Positions 46,217 through 57,200 of a stretch of 64,000 nt of DNA are shown in pieces. Origin of the DNA: a virus; the IMG/VR virus record IMGVR_UViG_3300027797_000019, positions 33,024 through 97,023 of that record, one strand, 5' to 3'. The position numbers were made by a program, and so were the translations under genes. Numbering within the stretch: the stretch's first letter is position 1; every line of letters begins with the position of its first letter. Below the pieces are notes generated by a model that saw only the letters and a program-made list of their open reading frames with translations, made no database searches and was not told where the DNA came from.

Positions 46217-49200
46217 ATGGCAAGTACTCAAATAACAGGTAGACAAATTGCTGATGGCAGCATTGAACGCTCGGATATTAATATTTCCGCAGCGGGTAAA
46301 GCGCTTATTCGCAAAATTATAGAAACACCTTCAACAGGTCTTACAATTTCTTCTTACACTGGCGCTGATTCAGGTACCGGTGATGTTACGCTTGCTATTG
46401 ATACAAACACTATTGCTACAAGAGCCTGGGTACAAGCTCAGGGATATCTTACATCTAACGATGGTTATATTTCAGAAGTAGCGCTACATGGTAATGATCT
46501 TCAGTTTACGGGCGTTGGTAATGCATTTAGCGGAAACGTCGACCTTTCTTCTTTAATTCCTACAGAAGTAGATACTCTTGCTACGGTAACTTCAAGGGGT
46601 GCTGTAACAAGTACCCCTGTTACTTTTAATAGTAATGTAACTCTAGGTAACAACGCTGACTTAATTTTCCAAGACCTTGCTGGTGTATTTCCTACGACAG
46701 GTAAAGGTTTTGACTGGACCTTAAATAATGATGGTGCTAGAATTTATGCAATTCAACCATCTTCTGACAGCATTGATTTTGTATTTCAACTTAGAGACAA
46801 TGCTACAACTAATGATAGATTTGTATTCTGGGTTCAGGAATGGCGAGGTGTAGCGTATGACAAATATCCTCTTATTATTAGAGGTGGTACTGAGTTTGAT
46901 CTTGTAGACTCAGGTCTTTTTATCCGTGGAACACAAGTAATTACTAACGGTAGAAATCTTCAGAATGTTAGTGGTAACATATCTATGTTCACTAATGATT
47001 CTGGATACATTACTGTAGCAGCTCTTAATGGTTATGCTACACAGACTTATGTAAATACAAATATACAAAGTGGATTAGATTCATTAGCGGCGGTTGCTCA
47101 TTCTGGGGCGTATGCTGACTTATCTGGCACACCAGCCTACGCAATAACAGCGACTCAATGGACTGTAAATCATACATTAGCTGATGGTACTCGATATCTA
47201 ATTAATGATGTTGTTTATGACAATGGAAATATCTACAGAGCATTATTCGAAAACGAAAGTATACCAACTTCAAATACCACCTATTGGCAATTAGTTGGAC
47301 CAGGTAGCAGAATAAACTTAGATGGTAGAGATATCCCTAATATTCAGTTTACTCAACTTAGTTCAGTACCAACTACAATTGCTGGGTATGGTATAACAAA
47401 TGCCTACACAGACGCACAAATACAAAACTTTTTTAATGGCGCAAATGCCATTACAGGATACAATAAATCAAATTGGGATACTGCTTACAGCTGGGGTAAT
47501 CACGCTACAGCTGGATATCAGCCGGCGTCTACTGCTATTAATACAAGTAATATTGGTTCTCAGAGTGTTAACTACGCTAACAGTGCTGGTTCTTCTACAA
47601 CTACACTTAGAGGTACTGTTGAAGATACTCGTGGTGGTCAAAGAACTCCTACAGACTATGATGATTATCGTGTAAGTTGGGAGTTTACAAATCAAATTTC
47701 CGGATTATCTGGTAATAGTACTTGGTGGTCAGCAATGACTATTCAAGGATGGCATGACGGATATGCTGCATGGCAAATTATCGGTCCTGCATCTTCAGCA
47801 GTTGAAGATTTTTATCTACGTTCTGGTAATAATGATACCTGGAATACTTCTAGAAGAATCTGGCACAATGGAGATTTTACAACTACAAATGTATCTAACT
47901 GGAATACAGCCTATTCATGGGGTAATCATGCAACTGTAGGTTATGCAACTCAGACTTGGGTTCAGTCTCAGGGATATTTAACATCTGTATCAGACATCTG
48001 GGTAAATACCAGCGGTGATACAATGACTGGTGCTTTAACTTTTCAAGGAGGATGGGCAAGCACTATTCTTGATGGCGATAATGTAGTACTTAGAAAACCA
48101 AATTACTCTAGTGGTGGATGGGCGAGAACCTTATTAAACTTTCAAGAATACGATACTACATCTCTTTTCCAAATTGGAGGTTATGGCAGTAATAATACCA
48201 TGACTTATGGTTATCTAGGATCAGCATATAACACACCAACATTTAGATGGTATGCTAATAAAAATGTTGTATTTGATGGTAACGTAGGTTTTGGTGTAGT
48301 ACCTTCTACTGGAGATAGAGTTGAAGTAGCCGGATCATTTAGAGTACACACAGGAAATAACTGGGATGGAGTTACTATTTATTCTGATGGAGCAAATGGT
48401 TATATTAGAGGCTTAGGTGATGAAACAGGATTACATATTCGTTCTGAATATGGTAATATATATCTTGCTGATGATCGTGGTGTAGTAGGTATTGGTGATA
48501 TACATGCAAGCTATAAGTTTAACGTATCGGGTGCAATTCGTCTTACAGGTTCGCTTGTATTTGATGATACTACCAGTAATACAATTCAACATCGTGCTGG
48601 TACAGATATTAATACACTTGTAACAGTTGGACACGGAGGTTTTGATCATAATGGATATCTGCGAATTGGTGGTGCTAATGTTGCTACACAATCTTGGGTA
48701 ACTTCTCAAGGTTATCTTACATCATATACAGAAACTGATACTTTAAACAGTGTAACAACTCGTAGCGCAACCACTTCAAACACTATTCAAGTTGGAAAAC
48801 TTGGCATTGGTAGAGCAGCAGGTTCTAATGAATCTATTTCTGTAGAAAATCCAGAAGGAACATGGTTAATACAAGGATTTAGAAGTGGTGTTTCAGCAGG
48901 CGGTCTGCATACAAATGATGGTGTTTTACATGTTCAATCTGCTAATGTTAGAATTCAAGCTTCTAGCAATGCTACATGGAATGGTGATACTCTTGCTACT
49001 CGCCCATGGGTAACATCACAAGGTTATCTTACATCTCTTCCTGCACATAACCACGATGGTGTTTACTTACCAATTAATCCGGATGGTGATGGTCCTGCAT
49101 GGTCTTATGCAGATGAAAACCCTACTATCAACGGTAAGTATGTTGGTGGTGGTCAAAGATTTGGCGCTGATGGTGACAACCTTACAGGTGGTTTCCTGCA

Positions 49201-51202
49201 AGCAAGACACATTAATGCTTATGACGGTCACGTTAATGCGACTGATGGATATTTTGTAGGACTACTCGAATACGGTGCTAATAGTGGAATTCACAACACT
49301 ACACAAGTAATTGACTCTGGTGGTAGATGGGTAGGTGTAGCAATTGCTGATAATAAAATTGCAAGTTCTGGAAACTGGAATACGGCATATAGTTGGGGTA
49401 ACCATGCATCTATTGGATATGCTACACAAGCATACGTAAATACAGCAGTATCTAATCTTGTAGACTCAGCTCCAGGAACCTTAGATACACTGAATGAATT
49501 AGCCGCAGCTTTAGGTGATGATCCAAACTTTGCAACTACGGTAACAAATAGTATAGCAACAAAGTTACCACTTGCTGGTGGCACAATGACCGGTTCTCTA
49601 AGATTTAATGAAGGTAGTGGATTTGGTCGTGTAGCTTACTTGGATAACTACCACGGTATGATTCTTCGCGGTATTCCAAGTGATGCTGCTGGTAATGTTA
49701 CAGTAGGTGATTATACCTCTTTAATTCAGCATAGTGGTGACTTTAGATTCTACAGAACCAATGGTTCTATAAATGAATTATACTTTCAGGTTAATGCATC
49801 AGCAGCATACTGGAGAGGAAATACTATTTGGCATTCAGGAAATGACGGAGCAGGGTCAGGTCTTGACGCAGATTTACTTGATGGATTTCAAGCTTCACAG
49901 AGTGGTGGAGGTAATGTTGTTCTGACTACAGCATCTAATGGATACTTGTATGTAAACAACTGGATTCATCCTGCAAACGGAACTGGTTTATTTTATGATT
50001 CAGGACCGCACTTTTATGAAAGTGAAGGTCAAATGTACTCATCACATGCTCTGAGAGTTAATGCTAATATTCTTATTACTGATGGTACTGACAATAATAG
50101 ATTTACTAAAGGTAGTAACTTCTTAAACCTTAGAGATCCATGGAATAATCTTCACATGCGGATTGACAGCGGTGGAGGAATGTATTTTGATGCAGGTCAC
50201 TTCTTATTAAGAAGACCTGACGGAGGTACTAACTGGTTGTACTTAGATGGTTCAAACTACAATGTATTCATTGAACAGCATAACTATGCTCGTGTAACAT
50301 TTAGATATAACACTGACAGATACGCTCAGTCATGGTATAACTCTACTACTGGTGCATACTGGTGGGTAACTACTGATGCCGGACAACTAGGTCTTCACAG
50401 AAATGGTGATGGTGATAAGTTTTACTTTAGTAATGGTGGTGACTTTTACTCAACAACAAATGGTTGGTTAAGCACAGCTCTTGCAGGTAAATCTAATACT
50501 GGTCATACTCACGATGATAGATACTATACAGAATCTGAATCTGATGCAAGATATCAACCAATAGAAAATCAAAGATTATCTACCAGCAACTCACCAACGT
50601 TTGCTGGACTTACTATTAACGGTGGAGTTAATGCATATGCAGGTGTTATTAGATTAAATGAAATACGATTTACTGATACAGCAGGAAGCACAGAGTCTGA
50701 TCCATACACTATGCGTTGGGTTAGTGAAAGTTCAGTTCGTGGTGCTGGTTTAAGCTGGTTGGAGTTTCAGCTTAATGATGACTCAAACGAAGAAATACGT
50801 ATATATGGTAATTCTTGTGTTGGATATGGTTGTGGTACATATTCTGAAAATCTTTATCACCGGTTTAGGGCAGATGGTTATGCATGGCATGCTGGTGATT
50901 TAGAAGTTGGAGGAACTATTACAGAAAACTCATCCATTCGATATAAAGAAAACGTCCGACCACTTGAATCAGTTTCTGATAAGATTGCTAAAGTAGCACC
51001 AGTACGATATAATAAAAAAGGTGGTAGTACAGAAGAAATTGGATTCATCGCCGAAGATATGGCAACAATATATCCTGAAGTAGTAAAATTTGATGCCGAA
51101 GGTAGACCTGATGGTATTAACTATACTCGTCTATCAGCAATTTTGATTAAAGCTGTCCAGGAATTAACCAACAAAGTAAACAAACTAGAAAAGAAAGCAT
51201 AA
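46217..51202 (+). CDS. Giant tail fibre with C-terminal S74 intramolecular chaperone
   Basis: The 1661-residue beta-repeat protein has at least three copies of NTAYSWGNHA-type modules, four copies of a WVxxQGYLTS motif, and a LDTLNELAAALGDDPNF segment well known from phage fibres. The C-terminal 90 residues form an S74-type chaperone: NSSIRYKEN with S1572 and K1577 in Ser-x4-Lys spacing, then KIAKVAPVRYN, EEIGFIAEDM and a final coiled coil (VQELTNKVNKLEKK). This domain guides trimer folding and then cuts itself off. The gene runs directly into the second giant fibre with a 3-bp gap. Likely receptor-binding long fibre. Confidence 0.85.
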   Translation: MASTQITGRQIADGSIERSDINISAAGKALIRKIIETPSTGLTISSYTGADSGTGDVTLAIDTNTIATRAWVQAQGYLTSNDGYISEVALHGNDLQFTGVGNAFSGNVDLSSLIPTEVDTLATVTSRGAVTSTPVTFNSNVTLGNNADLIFQDLAGVFPTTGKGFDWTLNNDGARIYAIQPSSDSIDFVFQLRDNATTNDRFVFWVQEWRGVAYDKYPLIIRGGTEFDLVDSGLFIRGTQVITNGRNLQNVSGNISMFTNDSGYITVAALNGYATQTYVNTNIQSGLDSLAAVAHSGAYADLSGTPAYAITATQWTVNHTLADGTRYLINDVVYDNGNIYRALFENESIPTSNTTYWQLVGPGSRINLDGRDIPNIQFTQLSSVPTTIAGYGITNAYTDAQIQNFFNGANAITGYNKSNWDTAYSWGNHATAGYQPASTAINTSNIGSQSVNYANSAGSSTTTLRGTVEDTRGGQRTPTDYDDYRVSWEFTNQISGLSGNSTWWSAMTIQGWHDGYAAWQIIGPASSAVEDFYLRSGNNDTWNTSRRIWHNGDFTTTNVSNWNTAYSWGNHATVGYATQTWVQSQGYLTSVSDIWVNTSGDTMTGALTFQGGWASTILDGDNVVLRKPNYSSGGWARTLLNFQEYDTTSLFQIGGYGSNNTMTYGYLGSAYNTPTFRWYANKNVVFDGNVGFGVVPSTGDRVEVAGSFRVHTGNNWDGVTIYSDGANGYIRGLGDETGLHIRSEYGNIYLADDRGVVGIGDIHASYKFNVSGAIRLTGSLVFDDTTSNTIQHRAGTDINTLVTVGHGGFDHNGYLRIGGANVATQSWVTSQGYLTSYTETDTLNSVTTRSATTSNTIQVGKLGIGRAAGSNESISVENPEGTWLIQGFRSGVSAGGLHTNDGVLHVQSANVRIQASSNATWNGDTLATRPWVTSQGYLTSLPAHNHDGVYLPINPDGDGPAWSYADENPTINGKYVGGGQRFGADGDNLTGGFLQARHINAYDGHVNATDGYFVGLLEYGANSGIHNTTQVIDSGGRWVGVAIADNKIASSGNWNTAYSWGNHASIGYATQAYVNTAVSNLVDSAPGTLDTLNELAAALGDDPNFATTVTNSIATKLPLAGGTMTGSLRFNEGSGFGRVAYLDNYHGMILRGIPSDAAGNVTVGDYTSLIQHSGDFRFYRTNGSINELYFQVNASAAYWRGNTIWHSGNDGAGSGLDADLLDGFQASQSGGGNVVLTTASNGYLYVNNWIHPANGTGLFYDSGPHFYESEGQMYSSHALRVNANILITDGTDNNRFTKGSNFLNLRDPWNNLHMRIDSGGGMYFDAGHFLLRRPDGGTNWLYLDGSNYNVFIEQHNYARVTFRYNTDRYAQSWYNSTTGAYWWVTTDAGQLGLHRNGDGDKFYFSNGGDFYSTTNGWLSTALAGKSNTGHTHDDRYYTESESDARYQPIENQRLSTSNSPTFAGLTINGGVNAYAGVIRLNEIRFTDTAGSTESDPYTMRWVSESSVRGAGLSWLEFQLNDDSNEEIRIYGNSCVGYGCGTYSENLYHRFRADGYAWHAGDLEVGGTITENSSIRYKENVRPLESVSDKIAKVAPVRYNKKGGSTEEIGFIAEDMATIYPEVVKFDAEGRPDGINYTRLSAILIKAVQELTNKVNKLEKKA
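46420..49036 (+). repeat. Recurrent WVxxQGYLTS / AYSWGNHA coding modules in the first giant fibre
   Basis: WVxxQGYLTS is encoded near 46430, 47960, 48690 and 49010, and AYSWGNHA modules near 47480, 47910 and 49390. One more diverged WVQAQGY copy is in the second fibre near 52280. They are diverged direct repeats, so intragenic recombination could vary fibre length. Confidence 0.6.
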
Positions 51203-51205
51203 GAT

Positions 51206-54200
51206 ATGGCTAATTTAAGGAATACCGTAGTTACAGGATCTCTAAGACTTGCAAGTCATGGAGCGGGTATGGTGCGTACTGATGCAAATGGTACCATCTC
51301 TACTGCTGCAATGACAGCAGGAGACCTTCCTTCTCACAACCATGACGACAGATATTACACTGAGTCTGAAATAAATTCACTTTTAAGTGCAAAACAAGAT
51401 ACTGCCACAGCAATTACAACAAGTAACATTGGTAGTCAGTCTGTAAATTATGCTAACTCTGCAGGTACTTCTGGACAAGTGAGTGGTGTATCTGTTTCTA
51501 GTTTACAGATGCAATACCTTAAAAACACTTTAGACCCCTCAACTCTTCCTTATACGTGTGATATCTATGTAGATGGTGATGCTAATACCTATTATCCTGT
51601 TCATTTCATATGGGGAGACCAGGACGTTTGGAGAAGAATTGTAATAAAGCGTGGATATGGTGAAGAAGCTCCTTGGGACCCCATTGGAACTGGTTCTCAC
51701 CACGGTGGACTTCTTTTAGACTGGGAAGGAAACTTTGGTGGATGGGGTGGAGCAGAATACTCTGATAGACTTCGTGTATTTAATGAATCATATACTAACG
51801 TATGTGCTGATATGTACATCTATACCCATTCAATGGGTTATGTATTTATGCTTCGTGGTGGTCATGCATTATATCATATTTTTTCTGATCAACCTATTCG
51901 AGGATATCATCAAACAGGTACACCTGATATTGCGTATAATACAAGTACATTGTTTTATGATCATTCAAATACATCTTATAGAGTATATGCTCCATCACCT
52001 GTAACTACAGTAAACTCATCTCGTATTGATGGTCTCAGAACTAAAAAGCAATCTCTTTTTGATAATAGATATCTTAGACAAGGTGTAGATATTAACGGTA
52101 TTGGTAGTATTACTACTACTAACAGTTATGCTACAAACTTTATGGCTGCAAATGCCTTTTATTTAAATGGTCAGTCTTATTACTTAAACTCATATAACGG
52201 AGGTATTTATACCAACGCTAGATTTGAGTCAGCTAGTAATATCTATATGAGTGGTAATCTTGTTGCCACTCAAGCATGGGTTCAAGCCCAAGGATACAGA
52301 ACAACAGATTCTGATAATCAGACACTAAGTGTTTCTGGTAGTACTCTTACTATTTCAGGTGGTAACTCAGTTACTATGCCTAGTGGAGGAATTTCGCAAG
52401 GCGATGCTGATGCAAGATATTTACGTTATACAGGTGCAGAGCTAACAGAAGGGAATTATTTTTATTACAGAAGTAATCGTGGTTCATATCTTGGGGAATT
52501 AAATAGTGCTAGTCTTCAAGTATATGCTACAGGAGGTAATTCAGCATTTATGTCTTTTCATAGAAGTGGAAATTATGCTGTAAACTTTGGTTTAGACGCC
52601 GATAATGTTATGCGTATTGGTGGATGGTCTGCTAGTGCTGATCGTTGGGTATTGGATATGAGTGGTAACAATACTGTTGCTGGTTCTTTTCGTGCTCCAA
52701 TTTTTTACGATTCTGCAGACACTACATATTATGGTGATTTTGCTGGTACATCTTGGCTTAGACATCTATCCGTAGGTGATGTAAATGCATCTAATGATGG
52801 TGGATGGAATGCCAGATTAAACCTAACTGGTTCATCTCACGCAAGACTTGATGTAAAGAGTAATAGTGATGGTATTATTACTACAATGTACTCTCACACT
52901 GGCCAAGGAGTTGGTAGGGTCGGAACCTCTTCTAACCACCCATTAGCATTTATGGTTAATGGTGGTATCGCTGGATACGCATATGCTAATTACCTACAAG
53001 GGGTTGATTCTGTTCGTGCCCCAATCTTCTACGATTCTCAAAACACAAACTACTATGTAGATCCAAATAGCAACTCATACTTATCAAGGCTTCATGTTGC
53101 AGACGCTAGTAGTGGTGTTTCAATGCATGTTGGTCTTGGCTCTACTCACGGAGTTTATACATTAGATAACGACAGAAAGTACTTGGTAGTATCAGGTGAG
53201 TACTACCCTCATATGGCACTTGTTGCTAGATCTGCAAATAACACAAATCACGGAGCCGTATTTTCTTTTGTTGGAACAGAGGGTAGTTCTCCAAGGCAAT
53301 GGAACCTTGGAATTGCAAATCAGAATCCTTTTATATTTAGCATTGGATATAATACAACTAACGATACAAATCCTCACTACGGCGTAGGAGACGGTTGGTC
53401 TAGTAATGATGCTAACCACGCAAGATTAAGTATCGATAGAAGTGGAAATACAAAGATTCGTGGTATGCTTTATGTTAACGGAACTAGCGGTGGTATATCT
53501 ACCGGTAGTGCTGTTATTCACGCAGGTAACATAGGTTCACAATCTGTAAGTTACGCTACTACATCGGGTGCGTTAACTTCAATGAACATATCTCAATTCA
53601 CAAATAACTCTGGGTATATAACATCCGGAGACACAACGACAGGGATATTTACTACTTTCTTAGGTAACGGAACTAGCAATATAGGCAGCGGTTATACTAG
53701 AGTAATTAGGAATGAAAACGGATTAGGTGGCAATCCTAACTATGCACCTATTTTGCACATCGCTGCTTCTGATACAATGTGGCAAATCGCTGGTCCACAC
53801 GCCGGTCAAACAAATTTAGTTTGGAGGTCTGGGTATGCTGGAGCTTGGGATACCCCTTGGTGGACAATTCTTCATACAGGGAACTATACTTCATTCGCAC
53901 CATCTTTGACGGGAACTGGAGCATCCGGTACTTGGGGTATAAGTATTACAGGTAATGCCAATACTGCAACCACTGCTGGGGCGTTAACCTCAATGAACAT
54001 ATCTCAATTCACTAATAACAGTGGATATATTACGGGTTCTTATGTTGTTGCTAATGGAACTAGTGCTGGTGATATTGATGCTGATTGGGGACAGTCATTT
54101 AAAACTTTTGATCCTGTTCCAAGCGGTACTCCACCATTAGCATCACCAAATATTAGAACAATAAATGTCGGAGAAAACTATGCAAGGAGAACACAATTAG

Positions 54201-57200
54201 CATTTAATTACTCTTCAGATCAGGCTTGGTTTAGAAGAAGACAAGATAGTACTTGGTATACTTGGAGGGAGTTTATCCATAGTGGTAATATAGGTTCACA
54301 ATCTGTAAACTATGCATCATCTGCAAATTATGCTACATCAGCAGGTAATTCTGATACAGTAGATGGATATCATGAATCATCTTTTTGGAGAGATGGACAA
54401 AATAGAGTTATTGGTGTACTTCGATTTACTGGAGAAGGTGGCGACTCCGGTAATGGTTCTCTTGCAACATCATACGGAATATATCAACAAGGCGGAGCTT
54501 GGACTCATCCTTATCCTGATCTTTGCATTGGATTTCACACTGGAATTAAAATTGGCGCTCATTATAGTTATCAAGGAACTCGTTTTTACAATAATTCTGA
54601 CTGGGCTACAGAGATTTTTTCAGTAGGGAATGGAGATAATCATGTAAGAGTTCAAAATAACTTATATGTTTATGGTAACACCTACTTGGGAGACGGTAAT
54701 GGTGATGAAGTTCACATTAATGATATTCTTAGAGTAGGTGCTACAGATTCTGGTGATGCTCATATTTTCTTTGGTGAGGGTGGTTCTGCAGGTTCTGACT
54801 ATGGGGCACATTTGTACTGGGATTCTGGATATACTTTCACATGGAACACCAGAAATGCAGGTACTGATACTAGACTATTTAGTTATGTTACTAATGATAC
54901 AACGTACCTGTATTGGAATCGTCACCATCATTTAGAAAACAAAGAACTTAATTATGTAGGTCAGTTACATCTAAATAACGGTTTTGCTCTTCAGCAATCA
55001 GGTAGTTATGGATATATAAACAACTGGTTAAAACTAGGAACCACAGGTATATTTTCAGATACAAACTCAGCTCATATATATCCTAATACTTCTACATCAT
55101 ACGGTTCTTGGAGAATGGATGGTAGTAGAGGCGGTTGGAGAGGTATCAACTTTGCAGGAAATGTCACACTCATGATGAATGATAATGAGACAGGTTTTTA
55201 CAGAGATGGATATGGATGGCAATGGCGATGGGAAAATGGTACTGGTTATATTTATAAAAATGGTCAAGGTGGTGGAACATCAGCTGCAATTTTAGACAGT
55301 TCTAACTGGACAAACTATGTTACTACTTTACAAGGTTATAGCGCTAGTGCTTTAGTGACCCAGTCTAGAGGTATGCACTCAGGAAGTGATTTTCCTAATG
55401 GTACACTTGTAAGAACAAGTATTGATGCCAATGGATGGGCTGGAAATTCTTTTGTAATGGAAGTTTCTGGTAAGAGTTATGGATCAGGTACACCATTTAA
55501 ACTTGTGATGGAAGGTTACTTGTATGCTGATACTATTATCAATGTATCTGCAATGTCTTATGGATCATATTTCCCTGGTGGACTTGTGGTATTTAGACTT
55601 GATGGAAAACTTTGTTTCTGGTGGGCAAGAGGTTCATACTGGAATTCATTTGAAGTTCATGTAAGAAGTGCTGATGGTGAATCATGGAACAGAGTTACTA
55701 GTATTGGTGATTCTCCTGATCCAGGTGGTGACAAAAGAGTTGGTTGTACACCAACACAAGTTGTTCACTCAGGTAATATTGGATCACAATCTGTTAACTA
55801 CGCAAGTAGTGCAGGTAATTCAGCTCAACTCAATGGCTTGAGCAAAATACAACTTTGGAATAACAGTGGACAAGGACATGGTACCTATCAAACATTTGGA
55901 GCAATTCCAAACTTTGGTGTATGGTTTATGCAAGGCTCTGGTGCTGCAGATACTCCACAGGCAGGTTCTCAATACTATGTACAGACACAAGGTTTAGGTA
56001 ATGATTATGCATATGGTACTTATGGATTAATGACTGCTGTAGCAAGAAATCATGATCGTAAGTATACTTATTATAGAACACAAGAAGGTGGTAGTTGGGG
56101 AAGTTGGACAAAAGCAGCTGCAGGTTATGCTGATGAAGCAGGTACTGCGAATGCTGTTGCATGGACCAACGTGTCTGGTAGACCCACAGCTTTATCTCAG
56201 TTTACAAATGATTTAACATTTACATCAAGTGATACATTGCAGTCTGTAACAAACAGAGGTGCAAGTACATCAGCTCAAGTAAGTTTTACAAAAACTGATG
56301 ATCATGCTATATCTGTAGGAACTATCAGAGGTAGAGCAGTAGGTTCTCAAACTGGAGAATTTATCCAGTTATATGAAAGAGTAAATATAGGTGGACCAAG
56401 TGGATGGGGAGCTAGTAATACATCAGCACCATCTTTTGGTTTATCAGTTTATGGTGGAGCTAATATTGGCTATGGTAATAATGCTAGTTTATTTGCTTAT
56501 GCTTATAGAGGTAATGGTAATGTAGGAGGAACAGGAGAAGCATCTTGGCACCCTGCTGGTATATACTCTGGCGGTACACAATGGTTTTATGGAACTACAT
56601 ATCGTAACAATGCTGCAACATATGACCATGGTAATTTATACTTTAGCGGTAATTATGGTTATGGTATAGTTGGTTTGTATAACGCTTCAAGATACCAAGC
56701 AGTTTTTGCAATGGGTGATTCATATAGACTACCTATTGATGGTACAACTACAGGAAATCTTTATGGTCTTGCTTGGTCACATCCTAATGCAGGAGGTGTA
56801 GCAAGTAACTTGAATTCACACGGTCTTCTTGTAATGGAGAATGGTACATTCTTAGCAGCAATTTCTGGTTCAATTAGAGCTAGAGATGATGTGCGTGCTC
56901 CTGCTCTTTATGATTCAGGTTCTCGTGTAGCTATTTCAAGAGGTGAAGGTAGAGACTATGTTAATTATTCAAGATATGTTTATAACAATGGTGCATACTC
57001 AGGTTCTGGATGGATTGAACCATCTGATCTTGGTGTAAGATATGCAGCTTCTGCAGGAAGTGCCTCTACTGCTCGTTATTTACCAACATATTATGTTGGT
57101 GGTCAACAAACAAATCCTCAAGTATACTTTAACAATGGTGTTGGCTTTAACGTTGCTATGACTGGAGCATGGTCAGTTTGGTCAGATACTCTTTGGATAA